From Streptomyces hyderabadensis (GTDB taxonomy: Bacteria; Actinomycetota; Actinomycetes; Streptomycetales; Streptomycetaceae), in contig NZ_JAIOJZ010000002.1 in assembly GCF_020404845.1 (NCBI RefSeq), positions 186,001-250,000 of the forward strand: a stretch of DNA of 64,000 bases, read 5' to 3'. Both the position numbers and the translations under genes were made by a program. The notes under the pieces are model-generated. The model ran no database searches. It had not been told where the DNA came from and saw only the letters and a list, made by a program, of their open reading frames with translations. Shown here piece after piece: positions 42,928-52,530 of this stretch (positions are counted from its first letter, which is position 1; the number at the start of each line of letters is the position of its first letter).

Positions 42928-44223
42928 ATGCCGCAACCGACTCCCGCACGCCCGTCCCGTCCCCCTCACCCGGCCCCCTTCCTGGCCGTCACCGCCGACA
43001 CCCTGGTCGCGGCCGACTTCCGCCCCCGTACCCGGCGTCGGCCGCCCGGCCCGTACCGGCGGCTGCTCTCCACCCCCGGCGCCCGGGCGTTCACGCTCGG
43101 GAACCTCATCGCCCGGCTGCCCATGGGCATGTTCAGCGTCAGCGCGGTCGTGATGATCGCCGGCACTCGTGGTTCGTACGCCCTCGCCGGCGCCGTCACC
43201 GCGACCGGCCTCGCGGCGACGGCGCTGGTCGCCCCGTGGACCGCGCGGCTCGTGGACCGGTACGGACAGGCCAGGGTGGCCCTGCCCGCCACGCTCTTCG
43301 CCGCGCTGGGCTCCCTCGCGCTGCTGCTGTGCGTGCGGTACGGGGCGCCCGCCTGGACGCTGTTCGCCGCCTACGCCGCGACCGCGACCACGCCCAACAC
43401 CGGCGGCATGGCCCGCGCCCGCTGGGCCCACCTGCTGAAGGGAGACGCCGACGCCCTGCACACCGCGAACTCCTTCGAACAGGCCGCGGACGAACTGTGC
43501 TTCATGCTCGGGCCGGTCCTCGCGGCGTTCCTGTGCACCTCGCTGTTCCCGGAGGCGGGCACGCTCGTCGGCGTGGTCCTGCTGGTGACCGGCATGCTGC
43601 TGTTCACCGCCCGGCGTTCGACCGAGCCCCCGGCCCGCCCGCGCCCGACGGCGAAGGCTCCCTTCCGGGCGCCGGGCATCCCGTCACTGCTGGTGGTGTG
43701 CCTGGCGGTGGGCGGGGTGTTCGGCGCCATGGAGGTCGTCACCATCGCCTTCGCGGACGCACAGGGTCACCGCGCGGCCGCCGGTGTGGTCCTCGCCCTG
43801 CAGGCCGCCGGGTCCTGCGCCGCGGGTCTGCTCTACGGCGCGATCAAGCCCGCCGGCCCGGCCGAGCACCGCCTGCCGTGGTGCGTGGCCGCGATGGCCG
43901 CCCTGCTGACGCTGCCGCTCCTCGCGGCCTCCCTCAGCGGGTCGCTGCCGCTGCTGGCGCTCACGCTGCTGGTCGGCGGGATGGCGACGGCCCCGACGAT
44001 GGTGACCACGATGACGCTGGTCCAGCACCGCACCCCGGAGGGCCGACTGAACGAGGGCATGACCCTCGCGGTGACCGGCCTGCTCGGCGGCATCGCCTGC
44101 GGCAGCGCGGCGGGCGGCTGGACGGTGGAGCACGTCTCCCCCACCGCGGCCTACGGCGTACCGGTCACGGCGGCGGCAACGGCCCTGCTCCTGTCCCTGC
44201 TGCCGACCCGGCGAACCCGGTGA
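42928..44223 (+). CDS. MFS transporter
   Basis: 431 residues, twelve predicted helices. The N-terminal 45 residues are Pro/Arg-rich before TM1 (FTLGNLIARLPMGMFSVSAVVMI). Motif-A-like ARLVDRYGQARVALP follows TM2. The closest architecture is the sugar/drug efflux group of small MFS proteins. The substrate is unknown but should be linked to the inducer of the divergent LysR regulator. Confidence 0.88.
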   Translation: MPQPTPARPSRPPHPAPFLAVTADTLVAADFRPRTRRRPPGPYRRLLSTPGARAFTLGNLIARLPMGMFSVSAVVMIAGTRGSYALAGAVTATGLAATALVAPWTARLVDRYGQARVALPATLFAALGSLALLLCVRYGAPAWTLFAAYAATATTPNTGGMARARWAHLLKGDADALHTANSFEQAADELCFMLGPVLAAFLCTSLFPEAGTLVGVVLLVTGMLLFTARRSTEPPARPRPTAKAPFRAPGIPSLLVVCLAVGGVFGAMEVVTIAFADAQGHRAAAGVVLALQAAGSCAAGLLYGAIKPAGPAEHRLPWCVAAMAALLTLPLLAASLSGSLPLLALTLLVGGMATAPTMVTTMTLVQHRTPEGRLNEGMTLAVTGLLGGIACGSAAGGWTVEHVSPTAAYGVPVTAAATALLLSLLPTRRTR

Positions 44224-44277
44224 GGGGGTGCGGGTGGCGGAGCCCCCGCGCCGCGCGGCGCAGCCGCGCAAAAACGA

Positions 44278-44325
44278 CGAGGGCGACGTGGCTCGCGCTT
44301 ACCGCGCGAGCACACGTCGCCCTCG
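44278..44325 (-). terminator. Terminator after ssrA
   Basis: 13-bp stem CGAGGGCGACGTG/CACGTCGCCCTCG enclosing a smaller GCTCGCG/CGCGAGC pairing, just past the tmRNA 3' end. Confidence 0.85.
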
Positions 44326-44331
44326 ACCTCG

Positions 44332-44728
44332 TGGAGATGGCGGGAATCGAACCCGCGTCCAACGGTGCGGAACCAGGGCTTCTCCGTGTGCAGTCCGCTT
44401 CGATTTTCTCGGCCCCGGAGATCACGCGGACAAGTCTCCGACGGGCTCAGTCACTGTTTGGTTTCCCTCTTCACCCCGTGACCGGGATCAAGGTTTAGTC
44501 CCCTAGCTGATGCCAGGATCCGGGTCGGGAACATCCCCGGGCTGACACTCCCTTAGTAGGAGGCTCGCTTCGCTACCTGAGATCAGGCAGCGAGGGCGAA
44601 GGCCTGCTGGGAGGAATCGCGCTTGGTGTTGGCGATTATTTTTTTCGGCCTGTGGTTTACGAGATCATGGCCGCTTCCTCGACACGCTTCCCCTGCTTCG
44701 ACAGCCGCTGTCGAAACCGATCATCCCC
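44332..44728 (-). ncRNA. ssrA: Transfer-messenger RNA
   Basis: 397 nt. The 5' end GGGGATG pairs with the 3' CATCTCC to form the tRNA-like acceptor, with discriminator A and no encoded CCA. The T arm is near the 3' end. The reading frame resumes at GCC and encodes the tag ANTKRDSSQQAFALAA followed by a stop, ending in the ALAA degron typical of the group. It rescues stalled ribosomes with SmpB, whose gene lies just upstream on the same strand. Confidence 0.95.
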
Positions 44729-44834
44729 ATGTTGATTTTTCAAGTCCTCCGAAGAGGGGCGCGCACCCGCTGTGAGGTGCAGGTGCCATCGTACGTGAAC
44801 AACGCGTACCGGTGCCAGCCTATTCCGGCGGGCC

Positions 44835-45314
44835 TCAGGCCCGCTGCTTGCGCCGGATCGCCGAGATCGTCCGCTCCGCCTCGCGGCGGTCCTGCTTCTC
44901 CCGGAGGGTCTGGCGCTTGTCGTACTCCTTCTTGCCGCGCGCCAGTGCGATCTCGACCTTGGCCCGCCCGTCCTTGAAGTAGAGCGCCAGGGGCACGATC
45001 GTGTGACCGGTCTCCTGGGACTTCGACTCCAGCTTGTCGATCTCCACCCGGTGCAGCAGCAGCTTCCGCTTGCGGCGGGCGCTGTGGTTGGTCCAGGTGC
45101 CCTGGCTGTACTCGGGCACGTGCACGTTGTGCAGCCACGCTTCCTGACCGTCCAGCTGCACGAAGCCGTCGACCAGCGAGGCCCGCCCCTGGCGCAGCGA
45201 CTTCACCTCGGTGCCGGACAGCACGAGGCCGGCCTCGTAGGTGTCGAGGATCTGGTAGTCGTGCCGCGCCTTCTTGTTCTGCGCGATCAGCTTGCGCCCT
45301 TTTTCCTTAGCCAT
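44835..45314 (-). CDS. smpB: SsrA-binding protein
   Basis: 159 residues from ATG at 45314. The conserved core is complete: [28 protein letters not shown] (in part), [20 protein letters not shown] and the basic tail [18 protein letters not shown]. SmpB delivers tmRNA to stalled ribosomes. The gene lies 106 bp upstream of ssrA. The track of neighbours (ftsE, ftsX, S41 protease, smpB, ssrA) is a common actinobacterial order. Confidence 0.95.
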   Translation of the reverse strand: MAKEKGRKLIAQNKKARHDYQILDTYEAGLVLSGTEVKSLRQGRASLVDGFVQLDGQEAWLHNVHVPEYSQGTWTNHSARRKRKLLLHRVEIDKLESKSQETGHTIVPLALYFKDGRAKVEIALARGKKEYDKRQTLREKQDRREAERTISAIRRKQRA

Positions 45315-45360
45315 AGTGCGGTCCATTTTGGCACTACGGAGGGGCCTGGCGGAAAGCCGA

Positions 45361-46548
45361 TTACGCGGTCGGCCCGAGCCCGCTCAGCACCGTCCGGGCC
45401 CGCGCGAGGGCGGCCGGGTCCGCCGGGTCGACCTCCAGGTCGGGCGTGATGCCCGTGCCGTCGACGCCGCGCCCGGAGGGGGTGCGGTAGTGCCCGACGG
45501 TCAGCTCGGCCACCGAGCCGCCGGGCAGCCGGCTCGGCATCTGCACCGAGCCCTTGCCGAAGGTGCGGGAACCCAGGACGACCGCCCGGCCGCGGTCCTG
45601 GAGGGCCCCGGCGAGCAGCTCGGCCGCGCTCATCGTGCCGCCGTCGACGAGCGCGACCAGGGGTCTGGAGGTGTCGCCGCCGGTTCCGGCGTGCAGGGCC
45701 CGCTGGTCCCCGTCGACGTCGTACGTGGCGACCAGGCCGCCGTCGAGGAAGGCGGAGGCGGCGGTGACGGCCTCGGTGACCAGGCCGCCGGAGTTGCCGC
45801 GCAGGTCGAGGACGACCCCGGCGCCGGACGGCACCCGGGCCACGGCATCGCGCACCTGGGCGCCGACCCCCTTGGTGAAGGAGGCGACCCTGACGACGGT
45901 GAGGCCGTCGGCGAGCGTGCGGACGGTCACGGGGTCGGTGGACAGCGTGGCCCGGCGTACGGTCTCGGTCCACGCGCGCGTGCCGCGCTCCAGGCCCAGC
46001 CGGACGGCGGTGCCGGCGGGCTCGGCCTCGGCGTCGCCGCGCAGTATGGAGACGACCTCGGTGACCGGCCGCCCGTCGACCCGCTCGCCGTCGACGCTGC
46101 GCAGCCGGTCGCCCTCGCGGATCCCGGCGTCGGCAGCGGGCGAGCCGGAGCGCACCCTGGTCACCTGGATGCGGCCGTCGCGCTCGCGGCGCGCGGAGAG
46201 CCCGACGCCGGTGTACCGGCCGTCGAGGGCGTCCTCCAACTCCTCGTACTCGCCCTCGGAGTAGACGGCGCCCCAGCGGTCCCCGCTGCGGGAGACGGCG
46301 CGTTCGGCGGCCTCCACGGGGGACTTGCCGTCGGCCATGGCCTCGGCCGCCGCGCGGGCGACGTCGTCGTGGCGGGCCTGCTGACCGGCCGGGGCGGCCG
46401 AACGGGCGGTGCCGGGCTCGGACTTCCGGTCCGGACCGGGGAGCGAGCCGGTGGCCGCGCCCGCGACGAGCACGCTCGCGAACACCAAGGTCAGGGCGGC
46501 CCCGTGGCGCACGCGACGGGGCTGACAGAACAGGTCACGACCTGACAT
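45361..46548 (-). CDS. S41 C-terminal processing protease (Ctp type)
   Basis: 395 residues from ATG at 46548. A single N-terminal membrane segment (about 18-33) precedes a PDZ domain ([29 protein letters not shown]). The catalytic serine is in [15 protein letters not shown] and the lysine in [10 protein letters not shown], the S41 Ser-Lys dyad. It cleaves proteins outside the membrane. Its place between smpB and ftsX suggests a link to division or envelope turnover, which is inference. Confidence 0.92.
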   Translation of the reverse strand: MSGRDLFCQPRRVRHGAALTLVFASVLVAGAATGSLPGPDRKSEPGTARSAAPAGQQARHDDVARAAAEAMADGKSPVEAAERAVSRSGDRWGAVYSEGEYEELEDALDGRYTGVGLSARRERDGRIQVTRVRSGSPAADAGIREGDRLRSVDGERVDGRPVTEVVSILRGDAEAEPAGTAVRLGLERGTRAWTETVRRATLSTDPVTVRTLADGLTVVRVASFTKGVGAQVRDAVARVPSGAGVVLDLRGNSGGLVTEAVTAASAFLDGGLVATYDVDGDQRALHAGTGGDTSRPLVALVDGGTMSAAELLAGALQDRGRAVVLGSRTFGKGSVQMPSRLPGGSVAELTVGHYRTPSGRGVDGTGITPDLEVDPADPAALARARTVLSGLGPTA

Positions 46549-46575
46549 GCCGGTGAGTCTAGGACAACGCGTGAG

Positions 46576-46603
46576 GGCCGCACGGTCCCTTGACCGCGCG
46601 GCC
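46576..46603 (-). terminator. Terminator after ftsX
   Basis: GGCCGC/GCGGCC plus an inner CGGTC/GACCG pairing around CCTT, 13 bp past the ftsX stop. Confidence 0.75.
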
Positions 46604-46616
46604 CCCTTGGTATGCG

Positions 46617-47534
46617 TCACACCTTCAGGTACTTGCGCAACGCGAAGAACGCCGCCAACGCCGGCATCAGCAGACTCACGGCCAGGATGAGCGGGAGCTT
46701 GGTCAGCACCGCGTCCCAGCCGATGAAGTTGATCAGGTTCAGCTTCTCGGACAGGGCGAGTCCGTGGTCGATGATGAAGTATCTGGCGATCACCAGGAAT
46801 CCGCAGGCGACACCACCGCCGATGAGACCGGCGACCGCCGCCTCCATGATGAACGGCGCCTGGATGTAGAAGCCGGAGGCGCCCACGAGGCGCATGATGC
46901 CGGTCTCCCGGCGGCGGCTGAACGCCGAGACGCGCACGGTGTTGACGATCAGCATCAGGGCGACCACGAGCATGAGGGCCATCACCGCGCGGGCGGCCCA
47001 GTTCATGCCGTTGAGGAGACCGAAGAGGTTGTCCAGGATGCCCTTCTGGTCCTGCACGGACTGCACGCCCTCACGACCGTCGAAGGCGGTGGCGATGACC
47101 TGGTACTTCTCCGGGTCCTTCAGCTTGATCCGGTACGACTCCTGCATCTGGTCCGGCGTGAGGGAGCTGGCCAGCGGCGAGTCGCCGAACTGCTCCTTGT
47201 AGTGCTTGTACGCCTCGTCCTGCGACTCGTAGGTCACCTTCTCGACGACGGCCATCTCGTCGAGGTCGGACATGATCTGCTTCTTCTGGTCCTCGGTCAC
47301 CGCGCCCTTGGCGCAGTTCGGGTCGGACTCGGCGTCGCTCTTGTTGCAGAGGAAGACCGAGACGTTGACCTTGTCGTACCAGTAGCCCTTCATGGTGTTG
47401 ACCTGGTCGCTCATCAGCAGCGAACCGCCGAACAGGGCCAGGGACAGGGCGACCGAGACGATGACCGCGAAGGTCATCGTCAGATTGCGGCGAAGACCGA
47501 CACCGATCTCCGAGACTACGAACTGGGCGCGCAT
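46617..47534 (-). CDS. ftsX: Cell division protein FtsX
   Basis: 305 residues. An N-terminal cytoplasmic part (MRAQFVVSEIGVGLRRNLTM) leads into TM1. An extracytoplasmic domain (about 45-170) that docks peptidoglycan hydrolase activators follows, then three more helices (VMALMLVVALMLIVNTVRVS and the rest). It works with FtsE to couple cell-wall hydrolysis to division. It begins 42 bp after ftsE. Confidence 0.95.
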   Translation of the reverse strand: MRAQFVVSEIGVGLRRNLTMTFAVIVSVALSLALFGGSLLMSDQVNTMKGYWYDKVNVSVFLCNKSDAESDPNCAKGAVTEDQKKQIMSDLDEMAVVEKVTYESQDEAYKHYKEQFGDSPLASSLTPDQMQESYRIKLKDPEKYQVIATAFDGREGVQSVQDQKGILDNLFGLLNGMNWAARAVMALMLVVALMLIVNTVRVSAFSRRRETGIMRLVGASGFYIQAPFIMEAAVAGLIGGGVACGFLVIARYFIIDHGLALSEKLNLINFIGWDAVLTKLPLILAVSLLMPALAAFFALRKYLKV

Positions 47535-47576
47535 GGCGTCTCGTTAAGCCTTTCGTTCCTCGTCGTCTGTGGCTCG

Positions 47577-48266
47577 TCAGTGCTGGTAGCCGTAGACACC
47601 GCGTGCCTGGTCACGGACGAGGCGGCCCTTCTCCAGCTCGATGACGCGCTTGCGCATCTGGTCCACGATGTTCTGGTCGTGCGTGGCCATCACCACGGTG
47701 GTGCCCGTCCGGTTGATCCGGTCGAGCAGCTTCATGATGCCGACCGAGGTCTGCGGGTCGAGGTTGCCCGTGGGCTCGTCGGCGATCAAGAGCTTGGGCC
47801 GGTTGACGAACGCGCGCGCGATGGCGACGCGCTGCTGCTCACCGCCGGACAGCTCGCCGGGCCTGCGGTCCTCCTTGCCGCCGAGTCCGACGAGGTCGAG
47901 GACCTGCGGCACGGACTTGCGGATCTCGCCGCGGGACTTGCCGATGACCTCCTGGGCGAAGGCGACGTTCTCGCCGACCGTCTTGTTCGGCAGCAGGCGG
48001 AAGTCCTGGAAGACCGTCCCCAGCTGGCGCCGCATCTGCGGCACCTTCCAGTTGGACAGGCGGGAGAGGTCCTTGCCCAGCACGTGCACCTGCCCGTGGC
48101 TGCACCGCTCCTCGCGGAGGATCAGCCGCAGGAAGGTGGACTTTCCGGAGCCGGAGGACCCCACGAGGAAGACGAACTCGCCCTTCTCGACCTCCAGGGA
48201 GACGTCCCTGAGGGCTGGGTGGCTCTGTTTGGGGTAGACCTTGGAGACGTTGTCGAATCGGATCAC
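47577..48266 (-). CDS. ftsE: Cell division ATP-binding protein FtsE
   Basis: 229 residues, the usual length. Walker A is GSSGSGKST, the signature LSGGEQQR and Walker [13 protein letters not shown]. It is the ATPase partner of FtsX. First gene of the ftsEX unit; the 214 bp upstream to 48480 should hold its promoter and that of the divergent small gene. Confidence 0.96.
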   Translation of the reverse strand: MIRFDNVSKVYPKQSHPALRDVSLEVEKGEFVFLVGSSGSGKSTFLRLILREERCSHGQVHVLGKDLSRLSNWKVPQMRRQLGTVFQDFRLLPNKTVGENVAFAQEVIGKSRGEIRKSVPQVLDLVGLGGKEDRRPGELSGGEQQRVAIARAFVNRPKLLIADEPTGNLDPQTSVGIMKLLDRINRTGTTVVMATHDQNIVDQMRKRVIELEKGRLVRDQARGVYGYQH

Positions 48267-48480
48267 GGATGCACCACGGGTCGCCGGGGGTAGATGTGCG
48301 TGACCATACGCGAACCGGGGAGCCGACCGCAGTCACCGGTCGGGGTTGCGCATCAGTTGCGTGTTTTGTCCCTGCGGGAGGGCGCGCGGGGCCCCGTGGA
48401 ACCTGGCACAGTGGAAGGGGAACGTTCGTGTCGTTGCGGGCGTTCTTCGGAACAGAGCCGGTGGCAAGGAGGGCGAGCGC

Positions 48481-48675
48481 ATGACGTACGACCGGTTGGT
48501 GTGCGCGAACTGCGCGGCGCCCGTGAGTGAGGGCAGGTGCCCGGTGTGCCGGGCCAACCGCGAGCGGCTGCAGCAGGAGAGCAACCCCTTCGCGGGGCTG
48601 AATCCGGCGACGCTGATCGCGCTGCTGGCGGTGCTGGTCGCGGCGGTGGCCCTGCTGGCCCACCAGACCGTCTGA
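48481..48675 (+). CDS. Small zinc-ribbon membrane protein
   Basis: 64 residues from ATG at 48481; longer frames upstream are not conserved-looking. C-x2-C…C-x2-C (CANCAAPVSEGRCPVC) forms a zinc ribbon, and the C-terminal LNPATLIALLAVLVAAVALLA is one membrane helix. The role is unknown. It is divergent from ftsE and followed by a strong terminator. Confidence 0.8.
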   Translation: MTYDRLVCANCAAPVSEGRCPVCRANRERLQQESNPFAGLNPATLIALLAVLVAAVALLAHQTV

Positions 48676-48741
48676 GGGGCCGGGAGCGGCCCTCAGGCCC
48701 GCCAGGACGCGACAGAGGGTTTCGCGGGACCGGAAGGCACG

Positions 48742-48777
48742 GAAGGGGCCTGGAGCGATGAAGCTCCGGGCCCCTTC
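48742..48777 (+). terminator. Terminator between the zinc-ribbon and LAxTG protein genes
   Basis: GAAGGGGCC and GGAGC arms pair with GCTCC and GGGCCCCTTC around GATGAA. It lies between two convergent genes and can stop both. Confidence 0.85.
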
Positions 48778-48812
48778 GGCTGCGTGCGCGGTGCGTACGC
48801 GGACGGCTACCG

Positions 48813-49664
48813 TCAGGCAGCAGCCCCGCCGCGGCCGTTCATCAGGCGCGGGAGGAAGCGGAAGCCGATGCCTCCGGCGATCATCGTCGCGGCGCCGACC
48901 AGCAGGAACGTGGTCTCCGCGGCACCGGTCTCGGCCAGCTCCTCGCCGCTGCCCTGGGCGGCGGCGTCGGAGGCCGGGGCCTCCTCGCCGGTGTCGGTCA
49001 GCGCGGAGGAACCCTCCTCCTGGGCGACGTTGTCGTTGCCGCCGCCGTCGGGGGTGGTGTTGTCGCCGCCGCCGGTGCCGCCGGAGTTGCCCCCGTTGCC
49101 GCCACCGTTGTCGCCGCTGCCGCCGCCGTTGCCGGAACCGCCGTTGTTGCCGGAACCGCCGTTGTTGCCGTTGCCGCCGTTGTCACCGGCGCCACCGTTG
49201 TTGCCGTTGCCGCCGTTGTCACCGGAACCGCCGTTGTCGCCGCCCTCGGAGGTGCCGGTGGAGGTGCCCTCGGACGTGCCCACCGAAGTGCCCTCGGACG
49301 TGCCCACCGAGGTGCCTTCCGACGTCCCCTCGGAGGTGCCCTCGGAAGTACCCTCGGACGTCCCTTCCGAGGTGCCCTCGGAGGTGCCTTCGGACGTGCC
49401 CTCGGAAGTACCCTCCGAGGTCCCCTCGGACGTGCCCTGCGAGGTGCCCTCGGTCACGCCGACGATGGCGTTGCCCTCGGTCGCACCGCCGTCCTCCTCG
49501 CCGCCCTGGACGCTGACGCCGAGGCCGAGACCCTCGTCGTCGGCGCTGGCGCTCACGCCGATGTCGAGCGCCGAGGCGGCACCCGCGGCGGTCAGGGAGG
49601 CACCGGCCGCGATCACGGCGCCGGCCGCTATGCGCGCGACACGGATGCGCGTCTTCTTCGTCAT
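48813..49664 (-). CDS. LAxTG sortase-anchored wall protein with GTSE repeats
   Basis: 283 residues. A signal peptide (KKTRIRVARIAAGAVIAAGASLTAAGAASA) is cleaved after ASA. The mature protein has 17 tandem GTSx units, then an Asn/Gly-rich linker. The C-terminus has LAETG (243-247), a hydrophobic helix and a short basic tail, the sorting signal of class E sortases that anchor Streptomyces chaplins. It should be covalently attached to peptidoglycan as an extended, flexible surface fibre. It is convergent with the zinc-ribbon gene. I know of no characterised homologue. Confidence 0.85.
   Translation of the reverse strand: MTKKTRIRVARIAAGAVIAAGASLTAAGAASALDIGVSASADDEGLGLGVSVQGGEEDGGATEGNAIVGVTEGTSQGTSEGTSEGTSEGTSEGTSEGTSEGTSEGTSEGTSEGTSEGTSVGTSEGTSVGTSEGTSTGTSEGGDNGGSGDNGGNGNNGGAGDNGGNGNNGGSGNNGGSGNGGGSGDNGGGNGGNSGGTGGGDNTTPDGGGNDNVAQEEGSSALTDTGEEAPASDAAAQGSGEELAETGAAETTFLLVGAATMIAGGIGFRFLPRLMNGRGGAAA
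49245..49448. repeat. Tandem 12-bp repeats encoding GTSE units
   Basis: Seventeen consecutive 12-bp units (CTCGGAGGTGCC type), differing by silent and a few coding changes. Unit number should vary between strains by slippage. Confidence 0.88.
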
Positions 49665-49926
49665 GTAGTTGCTACCCCCAGTAGCCGATTAGTCGGTGAG
49701 GCCGCACTCGGGGGCCGTGATCGACGGGGGTGGCTGCGTGTGTGCTCAAGCCCCCCGGTTCACATGCGCCCCAGAAATACGCATGCCGCGCCTCACCATT
49801 CCGAATGTTCAAAGCAACGTCAAGGCCATTGCGTACGCGATGTCCAGGTACGGGACGTATGCCGGACACAAAGGGTGTGAGTGTGATGCAAAACCCAGAC
49901 ATCACCGGCGAACAACGGGCAGACAA

Positions 49927-49961
49927 AAGGCAACTGCCGCCCGGAGAGCGGCAGTTGCCTT
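49927..49961 (-). terminator. Terminator after prfB
   Basis: Perfect 14-bp stem AAGGCAACTGCCGC/GCGGCAGTTGCCTT with a 7-nt loop, 28 bp past the stop. The rest of 49665-49926 upstream of the wall-protein gene holds no gene I recognise. Confidence 0.88.
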
Positions 49962-49989
49962 GTCGACAAAGCGGCGACTTGGCGCGGTG

Positions 49990-51096
<1,107 letters not shown>

Positions 51097-51174
51097 GCAT
51101 CCAGCGTAACGGCTCCGGCCGGCGGTCCACGCCCGGCGGGGGTGCGGGCGCGGACCGCGGCGGCGCCACGGGGC

Positions 51175-52425
51175 TCAGGGAGCGGCCGGGGCGGAGTTCC
51201 GCGTGTCCTGGGGTCCGGTGCCGTCCTCGTCGCCGCCCGTGGCCAGCCAGGTGCCGACGCCGATCGCCGCCACCAGGGCCACCGCGCCCGCGCCCACCGC
51301 GATCCGGCGCCGCCGCGCGGTGGCGCGGTTGCGGGCCGAACCGGGGCGCGGGGCGCCCGCCGCGCGCGGGGCGCGGGCGGTGCCGCGGGCGCCGCCGGCC
51401 AGCTCGTCCGGGGCGGGCACCCGCATCGACGTGTGGGTGTCGCGGTTGGAGTCGGCCGGCTTGGCCCCCGGCACCAGCGGCACCGCTCCCCGGCGCCGCA
51501 CGGGCTCCGCGGCGGACGCGGCGGCCGGGGAGGCGGCGGACTCCTCGGGGTCGTCCTCCTGCTGCTCGGCGTCGGGCTCGTCCACGTCCAGCGGGGCCAT
51601 GCCGGCGAGCATCGGCAGCAGCTCGCGCAGCCGGACGCTCAGCTCGGAGGCGCGCAGCCGGGAGGCCGGGGCCTTGGCCAGGCACTGGACCAGGAGCTGC
51701 CACAGCTCGTCGGGGATGCCGGGGAGCGGGACGACGGTCTCGGTCACATGGCGGCGCAGCACCGCGCCGGGGTGGCCGCCGCCGAACGGCGTGAAGCCGG
51801 CCAGCAGCTCGTACAGGACCGTGGCCAGCGCGTAGATGTCGACCGCCGCGCGCGGGGGCAGGCCCTCGACGATCTCCGGGGCGAGGTAGTCGGGGGTGCC
51901 GATGATCTTCGTGGCGCGGGTGCGCCGCGGGGTGTCGATGAGCTTGGCCACCCCGAAGTCCGTCAGCAGCGCCGGGTGCGCGCCGCCGGGGCCGAGCGGG
52001 CCCTGCATGTCGAGCAGCACGTTCTCCGGCTTGACGTCGCGGTGCACGACCCCGGCGGCGTGCGCGGCGGCCAGTCCGTCGGCGACGTCGGCGACGACGG
52101 CGACCGCGGCCTCGGGCGCCAGGCGCCGCTCCCGGTCGAGGCGGGTGCGCAGGTCGGTGCCCCGGACCAGGTCCATGACCAGCGCGAGGTCGTTGCCGTC
52201 GACCACCAGGTCGCGCACGGAGACCACGTGCGGGTGCTCCAGGCCGAGCAGGGCGGTGCGCTCCTGCACGAAGCGGGAGACGAGTTCCTGGTCGGACGCC
52301 AGGTCCTCGCGCAGCAGCTTGATCGCGACGGGTCCGTCGGGACCCTCGCCCAGCCACACCGTGCCGGCGCTGCCCCGTCCGAGGATCTGGTGGGCGGTGT
52401 ACCGGCTGCCGATCTTCCGTGCCAA
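51175..52425 (-). CDS. pkaB: Ser/Thr protein kinase PkaB type
   Basis: 416 residues. The kinase domain (about 8-265) has GRGSAGTVW, VAIKLL, HRDVKPENVLL, LTDFGVAK and DYLAPE, so all catalytic elements are intact. A disordered Ala/Pro/Arg linker follows, then a membrane helix near residue 375 and a short outer tail, a Pkn-type topology. It is downstream of pkaA on the same strand; from memory the pair matches S. coelicolor pkaA-pkaB. Confidence 0.87.
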   Translation of the reverse strand: MARKIGSRYTAHQILGRGSAGTVWLGEGPDGPVAIKLLREDLASDQELVSRFVQERTALLGLEHPHVVSVRDLVVDGNDLALVMDLVRGTDLRTRLDRERRLAPEAAVAVVADVADGLAAAHAAGVVHRDVKPENVLLDMQGPLGPGGAHPALLTDFGVAKLIDTPRRTRATKIIGTPDYLAPEIVEGLPPRAAVDIYALATVLYELLAGFTPFGGGHPGAVLRRHVTETVVPLPGIPDELWQLLVQCLAKAPASRLRASELSVRLRELLPMLAGMAPLDVDEPDAEQQEDDPEESAASPAAASAAEPVRRRGAVPLVPGAKPADSNRDTHTSMRVPAPDELAGGARGTARAPRAAGAPRPGSARNRATARRRRIAVGAGAVALVAAIGVGTWLATGGDEDGTGPQDTRNSAPAAP

Positions 52426-52530
52426 GACTGCTCCTACCGACGCGTGTTGCGCCTAAAAGTACGCGTCCCGGGAGCCGGCCTTCACCGCGGAGGCGGAAAT
52501 CACCCTCCGGATGTCGACAAGTCTCCAGAC

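Noticed and set aside
49245..49448. Possible CRISPR array
   Set aside because: The 12-bp units are contiguous, without spacers, and encode GTSE in a protein with a signal peptide and sorting signal.
49665..49926. Possible c-di-AMP riboswitch upstream of the LAxTG protein gene
   Set aside because: Such riboswitches occur before some wall genes, but I could not find the conserved elements here.
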